Shown here: positions 46,275-54,054 of the stretch, piece by piece | Layout of the letters: every line of letters starts with the position of its first letter | How positions within the stretch are numbered: the stretch's first letter is position 1 | Assembly (NCBI RefSeq): GCF_003443535.1 | Contig: NZ_CP031946.1 | Location: 248,001-312,000 of the forward strand | DNA length: 64,000 nucleotides | Source: Ruegeria sp. AD91A | GTDB taxonomy: Bacteria > Pseudomonadota > Alphaproteobacteria > Rhodobacterales > Rhodobacteraceae | Reading direction: 5' to 3' | Notes under the pieces: model-generated | What the model saw: the letters and a program-made list of their open reading frames with translations, nothing else | Told to the model about the DNA's origin: nothing | Databases searched by the model: none | Program-made: the position numbers and the translations under genes

Positions 46275-48337
46275 CCGCCGTGACTGACTTTCCGACGCAA
46301 CGCAGCGCGCAGTTGACGGCGGGTGCGAAGGCCGCCCTGATCACGGTTATCGTCGGTGCGGTCTGCCTTGCTCTGGAGGGCATCGCCCCATGGCTGGTCA
46401 AATGGCCCGCCGCGTGGGAGTTGCCCGCAACCCAATGGGTGGGCGCGTTTCTGGACTGGTTTCTGAACCTGATCAAACCAGCGATGCGGTTGTTCTCGGA
46501 TATGATGACCTATCCGATGAACTGGGCGAATTACGTGCTTGGCAACACACCGTGGCCCATCCTGATCGGAATCGTGACCGCGTTGGGCTGGTACCTGGGC
46601 GGCTTGCCCATGGCCGCTCTCGGCTTTCTGGGCCTCAGCTTTGTGTTGGCGTCAGGCTACTGGGCTGAGAGCATGAACACGCTGGCCTTGGTCGCAGTAT
46701 CCGTTCCGGTGGCGTTGATATTGGGTGGTGGCATCGGCATCCTCGCCAATGAGGTGCCGCGGGTCAAATCCTTCGTGCAGGCTGTTCTGGATGTGATGCA
46801 GACCGTGCCGACCTTCGCATATCTCACGCCTCTGTTGTTGCTCTTTGGCTTTGGTCCTGTTGTTGGCCTGATCGCCTCGGCCATCTACGCCGCGCCGCCC
46901 ATGGCGCGCAATGTGATGCTGGGGTTGGAGCGTGTCGAGCCCGAGATTAAAGAGGCCGCCATAATGTCGGGCGGCACCCGGTTCCAGCAGTTGTTCCAGG
47001 TGGAAATCCCGGCGGCTGCGACGCAGATCATGGTGGGCGTGAACCAGTGCCTGATGGCGGCGCTGTCGATGGTGATCATCGCCGCCGTCATCGGTGGGTT
47101 CAACGACATCGGCTGGGAGGTCTTGTTGACCATGCGCAAGGCGCAGTTCGGGGAATCTCTGATGGCGGGTTTGGTCATTGTGGTCTTTGCCGTGGTGATC
47201 GACAGAATGAGCGGCACCTTGGCGACCGAGCGCAAACGTTATGACGGTCGCGTTGTCTGGGCAATTCTGGGGTTTGCCGTGCTTTTCACTGCCGCCTTCG
47301 CGGCATGGCTGCCGAACCCATCCGAACTGACCTTGCTGGACCCGATGGCCGAGGCCTTGGACAGTGGCCTGACTGCGTTCACTCAAGCCAATGGCCCGTG
47401 GTTGGATGCGCTCAAGAACAATTCGCTGTTCTATGTGCTGCTGCCTTTGCGGATCGGTCTGGATCAGGCCGTTCTGCCCTTTACGTGGGGCTTCCAGTGG
47501 ACGTCGGGCATGAGCTTTGGCCTGTTCGCCGCAGGTGCGGGGATCGCGCTGTTGATGGCTTGGCGTGGTCGGCTGACAGGAGGTCTGATCGTCCTGATCC
47601 TGATCGGGATGCTGGAAACCGGTATTGCCAACCTGCCGTGGCCCTTTGTCCTGACCGGTGCCGCTGCTCTGGGCTGGGTGGCGGGGGGCTGGCGCCTGGC
47701 GGCGCTGTGTGTGGGGCTGCTTTGCACCATCCTCGTTTCGGGTCTGTGGGAGAGAGCGCTGCTATCGCTCTACCTCAGCGGTGCGGCAGTGTTTTCCTGT
47801 GCGGTCGCCGGCGGGCTGATCGGTCTTGCCAGCGCGGTCTGGGAGCCGGTCTGGAAAGTGGTTCGTCCGATCTGCGACATGTTGCAGACAATCCCGCTGT
47901 TCGTGTTCCTGATCCCGGTTCTTATGGTGTTCCAGATCGGTGAGTTCTCGGCCTTTCTGGCGATCTGTGCCTATGCGATCGTCCCGATGATCCGCTACAC
48001 GCGGCACGGGCTGGTCAACACGCCGGACGAGATGATGGAGGCCGCGATTTCAAGCGGTGCGACCGAGTGGCAGATCATGCGCGACGTCCGTGCGCCCTAT
48101 GCCGCGCCGACCATCCTGCTGGGACTGAACCAGACCATCCTCTATGCCTTTGCGATGCTGGTGATCGCCGCACTGATCGGCACCACGGGTCTGGGCCAGT
48201 CGATCTATCTGGCGCTGGGTCAGGCAGATGTGGGGCTTGGCATTTCGGCCGGGGCCGCGATGGCGATTCTGGCGCTGATTGCCGACCGGATCGTGCAGGG
48301 GTTTGCCGAAGAACGCCGTGCGGCGCTTGGGTTGTAA
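46271..48337 (+). CDS. choW: Quaternary-amine ABC transporter, fused double permease
   Basis: A 688-residue permease with two complete BPD_transp domains in one chain, about residues 130-310 and 475-685. Each has the EAA loop that contacts the ATPase: EIKEAAIMSGGTRFQQLFQVEIP in the first and EMMEAAISSGATEWQIMRDV in the second. Usual ChoW/ProW permeases are about 280-350 residues and form homodimers, so this is a tandem fusion that allows the halves to diverge. Last gene of the operon; a GC-rich hairpin follows. Confidence 0.88.
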   Translation: MTAVTDFPTQRSAQLTAGAKAALITVIVGAVCLALEGIAPWLVKWPAAWELPATQWVGAFLDWFLNLIKPAMRLFSDMMTYPMNWANYVLGNTPWPILIGIVTALGWYLGGLPMAALGFLGLSFVLASGYWAESMNTLALVAVSVPVALILGGGIGILANEVPRVKSFVQAVLDVMQTVPTFAYLTPLLLLFGFGPVVGLIASAIYAAPPMARNVMLGLERVEPEIKEAAIMSGGTRFQQLFQVEIPAAATQIMVGVNQCLMAALSMVIIAAVIGGFNDIGWEVLLTMRKAQFGESLMAGLVIVVFAVVIDRMSGTLATERKRYDGRVVWAILGFAVLFTAAFAAWLPNPSELTLLDPMAEALDSGLTAFTQANGPWLDALKNNSLFYVLLPLRIGLDQAVLPFTWGFQWTSGMSFGLFAAGAGIALLMAWRGRLTGGLIVLILIGMLETGIANLPWPFVLTGAAALGWVAGGWRLAALCVGLLCTILVSGLWERALLSLYLSGAAVFSCAVAGGLIGLASAVWEPVWKVVRPICDMLQTIPLFVFLIPVLMVFQIGEFSAFLAICAYAIVPMIRYTRHGLVNTPDEMMEAAISSGATEWQIMRDVRAPYAAPTILLGLNQTILYAFAMLVIAALIGTTGLGQSIYLALGQADVGLGISAGAAMAILALIADRIVQGFAEERRAALGL

Positions 48338-48345
48338 CACAGCAC

Positions 48346-48366
48346 GGGGGCGGTGAACCCGCCCCT
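48346..48366 (+). terminator. GC-rich hairpin after the ABC operon
   Basis: GGGGCGG and CCGCCCC form a perfect seven-base stem with a five-base loop, nine bases after the permease stop. No T run follows, so termination is probable but not certain. Confidence 0.45.
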
Positions 48367-48375
48367 ATGCCTGAC

Positions 48376-48389
48376 TTGATTTCGGACAA
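48376..48389 (+). promoter_or_regulatory. Weak FNR/NnrR-type box before nnrU
   Basis: TTGATTTCGGACAA has eight of ten fixed positions of TTGAT-N4-ATCAA and is centred 59 bp before the nnrU ATG. Named here because nnrU genes are classic targets of such regulators; the match alone is modest. Confidence 0.35.
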
Positions 48390-48441
48390 GGATACCACCG
48401 CCATCCTGATCTAGACCGACCCTAATAACGCGGAGATCTCC

Positions 48442-49107
48442 ATGACCGGTTGGGCCCTATTCCTTGCAGCGCTCGTTACATTCCTTCTCAGCCACGCGAT
48501 TCCCGTTCGGCCCGCCGTGCGTGGATGGCTGATCGATACACTCGGACGCCGGGGGTATTTCACAGCCTATTCGGTTCTGTCGTTGGCAGTCCTGGCGTGG
48601 TTGATCATGGCCGCTGCAAACGCCCCTTATGTCGAGGTCATCCCGCCATTCGCGCTGCTGCGTTGGGCGCCGGTTCTGATCATGCCCGTGGTCTGCTGGC
48701 TGGCTGTTGCAGGGCTGATTATTCAGAACCCGTTCTCTTTCGGAGGGCTGGGCAATCGGCCCTTCGATCCAGAGCAGCCCGGTATCCTGCGCACCACCCG
48801 ACACCCGATCCTTGCCGCGCTGATGCTGTGGGCGGTGGCACATCTGCTGGCCAATGGCAGCCTGTCACATGTGATCCTGTTCGGTCTGTTTGCAGGTTTC
48901 GCGGTCATGGGCATGGCCCTTGTCGACCGGCGCAAGTCGCATGAGATGGGCTTTGAATGGGTCCGCTTGTCCCGCAACACGGCGCGGTTCTCACTGTGCG
49001 CACCACGTCCCTGGCCTCGTCCCGGGGTGTGGCTGGCCGCGTTTGCCGTCTATGCGGTTCTGCTTCACCTGCACGCTCCTGTGATTGGTCTGTCCCCGCT
49101 TCCGTAA
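48442..49107 (+). CDS. nnrU: NnrU family membrane protein
   Basis: A 221-residue protein with about six helices. LSHAIPVRPAVRGWLIDTLGRRGYFTAYSVLS at residues ~15-46 and NPFSFGGLGNRPF then GILRTTRHPILAALMLWAVAHLLANG near 105-140 are NnrU hallmarks; the RHP motif resembles isoprenylcysteine-methyltransferase-fold proteins. NnrU was named for control by a nitrite/NO-responsive regulator in denitrifiers; its biochemical role is unclear. Followed 70 bp later by a DUF2478 gene, a frequent companion of NO- and molybdenum-related genes. Confidence 0.88.
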   Translation: MTGWALFLAALVTFLLSHAIPVRPAVRGWLIDTLGRRGYFTAYSVLSLAVLAWLIMAAANAPYVEVIPPFALLRWAPVLIMPVVCWLAVAGLIIQNPFSFGGLGNRPFDPEQPGILRTTRHPILAALMLWAVAHLLANGSLSHVILFGLFAGFAVMGMALVDRRKSHEMGFEWVRLSRNTARFSLCAPRPWPRPGVWLAAFAVYAVLLHLHAPVIGLSPLP

Positions 49108-49177
49108 ACGAGGGAGTGGCCGGGCGGTGCCTTGCGTGCTATTTGAAACGTCACAAACGAATTACAAGAGGTCCAAG

Positions 49178-49699
49178 ATGCATCTGGCCTATGTCACCAC
49201 CACCGATCGCGGCGCGACGGACCGCCTTCTGAGCGCCGTCGCGGAACGTCTGCTGGCGTCCGGAGCAAAACTGGCCGGTGTTGTGCAAACAAACACGGAA
49301 TGCGCCGACAGCAGCAAATGCGATATGGATGTGCGGGTGCTGCCTGACGGTGAAACAATCCGCATTTCGCAGTCGCTGGGCACCCAGTCGCGCGGCTGCC
49401 GTCTGGACCCGGCAGCGCTGGAACAGGCGGTGGGATATGTGACCGCCTCTCTGGAGGGCGCGCCTCAGCTACTGATCATCAACAAATTTGGCAAGCACGA
49501 ATCCGACGGTCGAGGGTTCCGCCCCGTGATCGGCGAAGCGCTGGCAATGGATATCCCGGTGCTGGTCGGCGTGAACGGTTTGAACGAGGAGAAATTCCAG
49601 ACCTTCGCGGATGGTTCCGCGCAAGCCCTCCCGGCGGATCTGGATGCAATCGAGGCGTGGTTCAACAAGGTCTCAGAACTGCGCCCGGCGGCGGAATAG
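49178..49699 (+). CDS. DUF2478 protein (predicted nucleotide-binding)
   Basis: A 173-residue protein of DUF2478. The start LAYVTTTDRGATDRLLSAVAERL resembles a degenerate P loop (the lysine-containing GxxGxGK is missing), CRLDPAALEQAVGYV and LLIINKFGKHESDGRGFRPVIGEALAMDIPVLVGVN match the family, which is often annotated near molybdenum-cofactor or denitrification genes. Cysteines near residues 45 and 50 (TECADSSKC) may bind metal. ATG preceded by AGAGGT. Function unknown; possible pairing with nnrU. Confidence 0.82.
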   Translation: MHLAYVTTTDRGATDRLLSAVAERLLASGAKLAGVVQTNTECADSSKCDMDVRVLPDGETIRISQSLGTQSRGCRLDPAALEQAVGYVTASLEGAPQLLIINKFGKHESDGRGFRPVIGEALAMDIPVLVGVNGLNEEKFQTFADGSAQALPADLDAIEAWFNKVSELRPAAE

Positions 49700-49725
49700 A
49701 ACCTTCCAAGCTGTTGGTTTGGATA

Positions 49726-49767
49726 CCAAAAACGGCGCTGAGCAACAGTCGGCGCTGCTTTTTTTGG
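49726..49767. terminator. Putative bidirectional terminator between DUF2478 and VPLPA-CTERM genes
   Basis: CCAAAAA at 49726-49732 and TTTTTGG at 49761-49767 enclose a GC-rich core with two CGGCGCTG copies. An A run on one side and a T run on the other, between convergent genes, fit a bidirectional terminator, although the inner stem is not well formed. Confidence 0.4.
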
Positions 49768-49779
49768 TGTTGGCTGCAA

Positions 49780-50454
49780 CTAGGTTGTCTTAAGCCTGCG
49801 ATACCCGAACAAGCCCAGAACGGCCCCGATCAAAAGCAGCCCGCTTGCGGGAAGAGGCACCGGCGCAACCTGCAAATTGTCCACATTGAATTCGCCACAC
49901 CATTGGTCGCACCAAACGGTATTGGGCCCAAGGCCAAAGGGGAATTTGACGGCGTTGGGGATGTTCAGCGTGATCAACAGTTGATCAATGGCCGTGAAAC
50001 CACTGGAAAAACCAAATGTGTTCAAAGCCGAAGGTCCGAACGTCTGCGTCGCAACTGTGGCACCGTTCAACAGCCCCGAAAATGTCAGGGTCGGAACTGC
50101 CGCAGTACCCGCCATGAGCCATTGGTTGTAAGCCTGCGTTCCAAGCGCGGGTGCAGGACCGGATCCGGTCTTGTACACACGCGACAAGCCCGACAGATCC
50201 ACGGATTGTGCCGTGAATTTCGAACCGTTTACGGCCTGCACCACCGTTGACAGCACGCCGTTGTCGTCGTGGAAGTTGATCTGATTTCCAAAGTTGTAGA
50301 CTGCGGCATAGTCAAAAGTGAAACCCTGGCTGGTTCCTTGAAACGTTGTCAGCCCGCTTTGCGGATCATTCGGAAAGTTGTTGTCAAATGTAACGGTCAG
50401 CGCATTCGCTGCGCCCGCGATACAAACGGCAAGCGCCGCCAATAGCAGTCTCAT
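49780..50454 (-). CDS. VPLPA-CTERM sorting domain protein, surface-exported
   Basis: A 224-residue protein with signal peptide (RLLLAALAVCIAGAANA) and a C-terminal VPLPASGLLLIGAVLGLFGYRRLK: the VPLPA motif, a membrane helix and basic residues, the Rhodobacteraceae variant of PEP-CTERM sorting signals. Such proteins are processed by an exosortase-type enzyme and often linked to exopolysaccharide. The mature part is beta-rich and has two cysteines (WCDQWCGEF). No exosortase gene is in the window. Confidence 0.85.
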   Translation of the reverse strand: MRLLLAALAVCIAGAANALTVTFDNNFPNDPQSGLTTFQGTSQGFTFDYAAVYNFGNQINFHDDNGVLSTVVQAVNGSKFTAQSVDLSGLSRVYKTGSGPAPALGTQAYNQWLMAGTAAVPTLTFSGLLNGATVATQTFGPSALNTFGFSSGFTAIDQLLITLNIPNAVKFPFGLGPNTVWCDQWCGEFNVDNLQVAPVPLPASGLLLIGAVLGLFGYRRLKTT

Positions 50455-50605
50455 AACAAGTCCCTTGCAAAAACGTGTTCAGACTAGCGGGCCACGCCCG
50501 GTTTCGCAACTTTTACGAATCTTTGAAGTCGCTCGTGCGCGTGCACCTGCAAACAGAATCGTGCTGACAGGGCATTGTGACCATCTTTGAAAACTGCTGG
50601 AAAGA

Positions 50606-50689
50606 TGGTGGGCGACCCTGGAATCGAACCAGGCGTGCGTCTCCGCGAGGGAGTTACAGTCCCCTGCCACACCTTGCGGCCTGTCGCCC
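50606..50689 (-). tRNA. tRNA-Tyr (GTA)
   Basis: Read on the minus strand: acceptor GGGCGAC at 50689-50683 pairs with GTCGCCC at 50616-50610, discriminator A, genome-encoded CCA at 50608-50606. The anticodon loop is CTGTAAC with anticodon GTA, the T arm CCTGG-TTCGATT-CCAGG, and the long variable arm marks a class II tRNA, as expected for bacterial tRNA-Tyr. Confidence 0.95.
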
Positions 50690-50805
50690 ACTGTCAGGCG
50701 TTGCACCTGACGTGGAGGCGTGATTACTAGCGCACCAAAGAGGCGTCAACAGGAAAAATTCGCTTTGACGCAGGAAACCGAACTCTTGGCCCGGAGGCCT
50801 GAAAA

Positions 50806-51576
50806 ATGAAGAAACCCAAATGGGTCGTTGAAAAGGAACAGGCGCGTAAAGCTGCGGCTGCTGAAACCGTCTGGCTGTTCGGTCTGCATGCGGTTCGCGA
50901 TGCTTTGATGAACCCAAATCGGCAGAAATTGCGCCTGATCGTAACGCGCAACGCGCGGGATAAACTGGCGGAAGCGATTGAATTCTCTGGTGTCGAACCC
51001 GAGATGGTTGATCCGCGCAAGTTTACGGCGCCCATTGATGCAGGTTCGGTGCATCAGGGGGCCGCGCTGGAGGTGAAGCCACTGGACTGGGGCGGTTTGG
51101 CTGAAAATTGCATCGGTCGGGAAAACCCGCGCGTTATTCTTCTGGACCGTGTCACAGACCCGCACAATGTCGGTGCGATTCTGCGCTCGGCCGAAGTTCT
51201 GGGTGCCAGTGCCGTGATAGGCACGCGCCACCATTCCGCGCCTGAGACCGGGGCACTGGCAAAAACCGCCAGCGGCGCGCTGGAGCGTCAACCCTATCTG
51301 CGGATGCGCAACCTCGCCGACACAATTGTTGAACTACAGAATATGGGCTTTCTGGTCCTTGGGCTGGACGGTGAAGCAGATGTAACGATCGAAGGCGCGC
51401 TGAGCGACGGTCGGGACCGCCCCGTCGCACTTGTTCTGGGAGCAGAAGGCCCGGGATTGCGCCAAAAGACGAAGGAAACCGTGGATCAATTGGTGAAAAT
51501 TGACGCAGCTGGGGGGTTTGGATCGCTGAATGTCTCAAATGCGGCGGCAATCGCCTTATATGCTTCCCGGCCCTGA
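50806..51576 (+). CDS. rlmB: 23S rRNA 2'-O-ribose methyltransferase RlmB-like (SpoU/TrmH family)
   Basis: A 256-residue SPOUT methyltransferase. The N-terminal substrate-binding domain opens ETVWLFGLHAVRDAL; motif 1 is ILLDRVTDPHNVGAILRSAEVLGA near residue 107, motif 2 LVLGAEGPGLRQKTKE near 208 and motif 3 GSLNVSNAAAIALYA near 241, which form the trefoil knot and bind S-adenosylmethionine. Expected target is G2251 of 23S rRNA. GGAGG before ATG. Adjacent to tRNA-Tyr on the other strand. Confidence 0.92.
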   Translation: MKKPKWVVEKEQARKAAAAETVWLFGLHAVRDALMNPNRQKLRLIVTRNARDKLAEAIEFSGVEPEMVDPRKFTAPIDAGSVHQGAALEVKPLDWGGLAENCIGRENPRVILLDRVTDPHNVGAILRSAEVLGASAVIGTRHHSAPETGALAKTASGALERQPYLRMRNLADTIVELQNMGFLVLGLDGEADVTIEGALSDGRDRPVALVLGAEGPGLRQKTKETVDQLVKIDAAGGFGSLNVSNAAAIALYASRP

Positions 51577-51647
51577 CAAAAAAGGAGAGCGCTATTTCCG
51601 GTCCATCAAAAATCGCGACCTGCTGCTATTGTGGGACCCGGGCTGCG

Positions 51648-51875
51648 TTGGTCCTGAGAGGCAAAGAGCGGCACGAGCTGAGCTGTTCCAATTGTGGCGC
51701 TCCTTTGCACGATCTGAAGATGCTGCCAAAGCGGAAGGCTGCGCCTTCCAAATCGGTGCGATCTGCCGTTTCTCACTCCCCTCTGCGGAAGACCAAGCGA
51801 AAAAAGAAGAAAAAGAGCATGTTTTCGCGCGTTTTCGATGAAGCCTGGGATGTGATCGAAGATATCTTTGATTGA
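51648..51875 (+). CDS. Small basic protein with zinc-ribbon-like CxxC motif (TTG start)
   Basis: A 75-residue protein: RHELSCSNCGAPLHDLKMLP near residue 9, a very basic linker (RKTKRKKKKKS), and an acidic amphipathic C-terminus (MFSRVFDEAWDVIEDIFD). The opening and closing segments recur in a small Rhodobacteraceae protein family, which makes this frame credible even though the only start is TTG and lacks a strong ribosome site. The single CxxC could bind zinc in a dimer. It follows rlmB by 71 bp. Function unknown. Confidence 0.65.
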   Translation: MVLRGKERHELSCSNCGAPLHDLKMLPKRKAAPSKSVRSAVSHSPLRKTKRKKKKKSMFSRVFDEAWDVIEDIFD

Positions 51876-51972
51876 ACGTATTTGGGTGAAGATCGTTCAC
51901 ATCCACGTCAACAGGGGTTCCGCATGCAGCAAAAAATTGCATCTTGATACCCCAGTGAATTCAGATTCTGAC

Positions 51973-52431
51973 ATGACAATGCTGACCCGACGTTCCACAC
52001 TTGGCGCGCTGTGCGCCTTTTTTCTGGCTCCTGCCACCTACGCGCAGGATATGCCGGTCTATTACACCACCGAAGGGGTGGCGTTGGCCGGGTATGATGC
52101 CGTGTCCTATTTCGACAGTTCTACGCCCATAATAGGCATGCCCGAGAATTCAGTAATGTGGAAAGGGGCGCGTTGGCATTTCACCTCGCAGGAGAACCGC
52201 GAACTTTTTGAAAGCAATCCCCGTGCTTTCGCACCGCAGTTCGGCGGTTATTGTTCTTATGCGATGGCGATGGGGGTTCTGAAGAGTACAGACCCCAAGG
52301 CCTGGAAAGTTGTGGATGGTCGTCTTTACCTGACGCACTCGATGGAGATCGAGGAGGTTTGGCAGCTGGATCAGGCGGAATACATTGAGATGGCTGAACA
52401 AAACTGGCCGGCGGTCCTCTATCGGGAATGA
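51973..52431 (+). CDS. Exported YHS-domain protein
   Basis: A 152-residue protein with an N-terminal export signal that includes TRRSTLGAL (possibly Tat type) and cleavage near AYA-QD. The remaining part is a YHS-like domain: GVALAGYDAVSYF near residue 37, WHFTSQENRELFESNPRAFAPQFGGYCSYAMAMG near 70. YHS domains occur in metal-binding periplasmic proteins; the C of YCSY and nearby histidines are candidate ligands. Close relatives are common in marine bacteria; role unknown. ATG at 51973 or two codons later (51979). Confidence 0.8.
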   Translation: MTMLTRRSTLGALCAFFLAPATYAQDMPVYYTTEGVALAGYDAVSYFDSSTPIIGMPENSVMWKGARWHFTSQENRELFESNPRAFAPQFGGYCSYAMAMGVLKSTDPKAWKVVDGRLYLTHSMEIEEVWQLDQAEYIEMAEQNWPAVLYRE

Positions 52432-52510
52432 GCGGGAATCAGATAATTGTGAAGAGTCATCACAAAAATGCGCACCCCCCCTTTTTTTTAACAAAGATAT
52501 GCCTAAATGT

Positions 52511-52599
52511 CACAGTGACCGCGGAACGGAACTGCCGCGGGTCATTTCACTGTCCCTCGTTCCAACAACTGGCGCCCAAGGCTTCTTGGGCGCTTTTTT
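52511..52599 (+). ncRNA. Candidate structured RNA (sRNA or attenuator leader) ending in an intrinsic terminator
   Basis: ACAGTGA (52512-52518) pairs with TCACTGT (52547-52553), and inside it CCGCGG (52519-52524) pairs with CCGCGG (52535-52540); a shifted pairing TGACC-GCGG with CCGC-GGGTCA is an alternative. A perfect terminator stem follows at 52572-52593. Upstream are a TTGTGA/TCACAA hairpin (52447-52465) and a C7T8 tract. No promoter could be fixed, so it may be a small RNA, the leader of the CoA-binding gene, or the 3' end of the YHS transcript. Confidence 0.45.
52572..52599 (+). terminator. Strong rho-independent terminator
   Basis: GCGCCCAAG (52572-52580) and CTTGGGCGC (52585-52593) form a perfect nine-base stem with loop GCTT, followed at once by six T. 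It lies 141 bp after the YHS gene and only 28 bp before the next ATG. Confidence 0.88.
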
Positions 52600-52627
52600 C
52601 TTTTTGGAACCCTGCTAAGGATAGGGC

Positions 52628-53098
52628 ATGCCCAACTATTCCGATCAGCACCTGAGAACCATTCTGCAACGCACCAAGACCGTTGCCGTTGTTGGGGTGT
52701 CCATGAACCCGGTGCGACCCAGCTATTACGTCGCCCGCTACCTGTCGTTGAAAGGGTTCAACGTGATCCCGGTCAATCCGGGCCATGTCGGGAAAGACCT
52801 GTTTGGCCAGACGGTACGCGGCAGCCTTTCGGAGATATCCGAACCCGTGGACATGGTAGACATTTTCCGTCGATCCGAGGCCGTGCCTCCCATAGTGGAT
52901 GAAGCGCTGGACGCTTTCCCGTCGCTAGGCACAATCTGGATGCAGATCGGGGTTGAACACCCCGAAGCAGCAGCCAAGGCCGAGGCCCGCGGTGTAGATG
53001 TCGTGATGAACCGCTGCCCTAAGATCGAATATCAGCGCCTGTTTGGCGAGCTGCGCATGGGCGGGTTTTCGACCGGGATCATCTCGTCCAAGCTTTAA
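52628..53098 (+). CDS. CoA-binding domain protein, YccU-like
   Basis: A 156-residue Rossmann-fold protein. TVAVVGVSMNPVRPSYYVARYLSLKGFNVIPVNPG at about residues 18-52 is the CoA-binding motif, VDMVDIFRRSEAVPPIVDEAL and IWMQIGVEHPEAAAKAEARGVDVVMNRCPKIEY follow, as in E. coli YccU. Function unknown; cytoplasmic. AAGGA twelve bases before the ATG lies just behind the strong terminator, so expression needs either its own promoter inside the terminator region or read-through. Its TAA overlaps the opposing gene's stop in TTAA. Confidence 0.85.
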   Translation: MPNYSDQHLRTILQRTKTVAVVGVSMNPVRPSYYVARYLSLKGFNVIPVNPGHVGKDLFGQTVRGSLSEISEPVDMVDIFRRSEAVPPIVDEALDAFPSLGTIWMQIGVEHPEAAAKAEARGVDVVMNRCPKIEYQRLFGELRMGGFSTGIISSKL

Positions 53099-53667
53099 GG
53101 CGTTTCAGGCTTGTATGGCTTCAGCCGGGCCACCTGTTCCTGTCGTCGTTTTTCCAGCACGACGTCACGTGGCACCCACTCATAGCGGGTATCCTCGACC
53201 AGCGGAGACCAGAACAGCACCCCGCCATAACGCCAGGGGTCCAGCACGACGCCCTCATACAGCGACTCTCCCTTGCGACTGATAATCGCCGTGCTGTGGT
53301 CGATCCTCAGCGGATTGTCGGCGTTGGCGATGGCGCGGTGCAACTCCAGCGTCTGGAAGTTTTCCTGTTTCAGGCGACGTTCAATATCCTCGGCCCAATG
53401 CCAGCACAGACCACGCGGGCGCAAGCCCTTGTTGACCTTTGCATTGTGGATCAGCGGCGGATCGGTGATCTGGTATTCGCCCACCAGCTGCGCGGTATAG
53501 GAATAGGCGACTTGCGCTGCCCGGCGGGCCTCTTCAGGATCGATATCTGGGCCAAGCAGCTGAATCTCGGCTGTCAGGCGTTGCACCTCATCCCCGGTCG
53601 AGGCGGGAGGTGCAGAGCAAGCTGCACCAAGAGCAAGTGTTGCCACAAGCATCAGTACTCGGATCAT
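53095..53667 (-). CDS. Lipoprotein with a possible Cys-His-Asp hydrolase-like core
   Basis: A 190-residue lipoprotein precursor: RVLMLVATLALGAAC has the lipobox LGAAC, mature cysteine at residue 17. Three conserved-looking elements stand in the order of papain- or transglutaminase-like enzymes: RPRGLCWHWAEDI (Cys near 87), LRIDHSTAIIS (His near 119) and VVLDPWRYGG (Asp near 138). Whether they form a catalytic triad is inference. Found widely in roseobacters without a name as far as I know. Located at the outer or inner membrane facing the periplasm. Confidence 0.75.
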   Translation of the reverse strand: MIRVLMLVATLALGAACSAPPASTGDEVQRLTAEIQLLGPDIDPEEARRAAQVAYSYTAQLVGEYQITDPPLIHNAKVNKGLRPRGLCWHWAEDIERRLKQENFQTLELHRAIANADNPLRIDHSTAIISRKGESLYEGVVLDPWRYGGVLFWSPLVEDTRYEWVPRDVVLEKRRQEQVARLKPYKPETP

Positions 53668-53736
53668 GTCGCGCCCTCGGCCTGTCAGTCTGACGCCCGA
53701 GTATAGCGGCCATTGTAACGGCGCGGAACCCGGCCC

Positions 53737-54054
53737 TTACCCTTTGGGTCGGGCGGCTTTTTCGGCAATGCCGCTGACGCCCTGACGGCGCGCAAGCTCA
53801 GCCAGGACATCCTCCAGCGCTACGTCTCGCGCGGCCAGCATGACCAGCAGGTGGTACAGAACATCTGCCGCCTCAGCGGTCAACTTGGCCTTATCGCCCC
53901 TCGTGGCTTCAATAATGGCTTCGATGGCTTCTTCACCAAATTTCTCGGCGCATTTCTCGGGACCCTTTGCAAGCAGCTTGGCTGTCCAGCTTGAATCCGG
54001 ATCCGCCCCTTTGCGCGCCTCAATCGTGGCAGAAAGGTCGTGTAGAATACTCAT
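53737..54054 (-). CDS. hisE: Phosphoribosyl-ATP diphosphatase
   Basis: A 105-residue MazG-like helical enzyme that removes diphosphate from phosphoribosyl-ATP, the second step of histidine synthesis. [45 protein letters not shown] holds the metal-binding EExxE and EAxD motifs. Full length. Its ATG overlaps the hisF stop (ATGA), so hisF-hisE are coupled; this is the distal end of the histidine cluster on this strand. Confidence 0.94.
   Translation of the reverse strand: MSILHDLSATIEARKGADPDSSWTAKLLAKGPEKCAEKFGEEAIEAIIEATRGDKAKLTAEAADVLYHLLVMLAARDVALEDVLAELARRQGVSGIAEKAARPKG

Noticed and set aside
51530..51841. 103-codon frame overlapping the end of rlmB
   Set aside because: Conflicts with both rlmB and the zinc-ribbon frame, and its translation has no family features.
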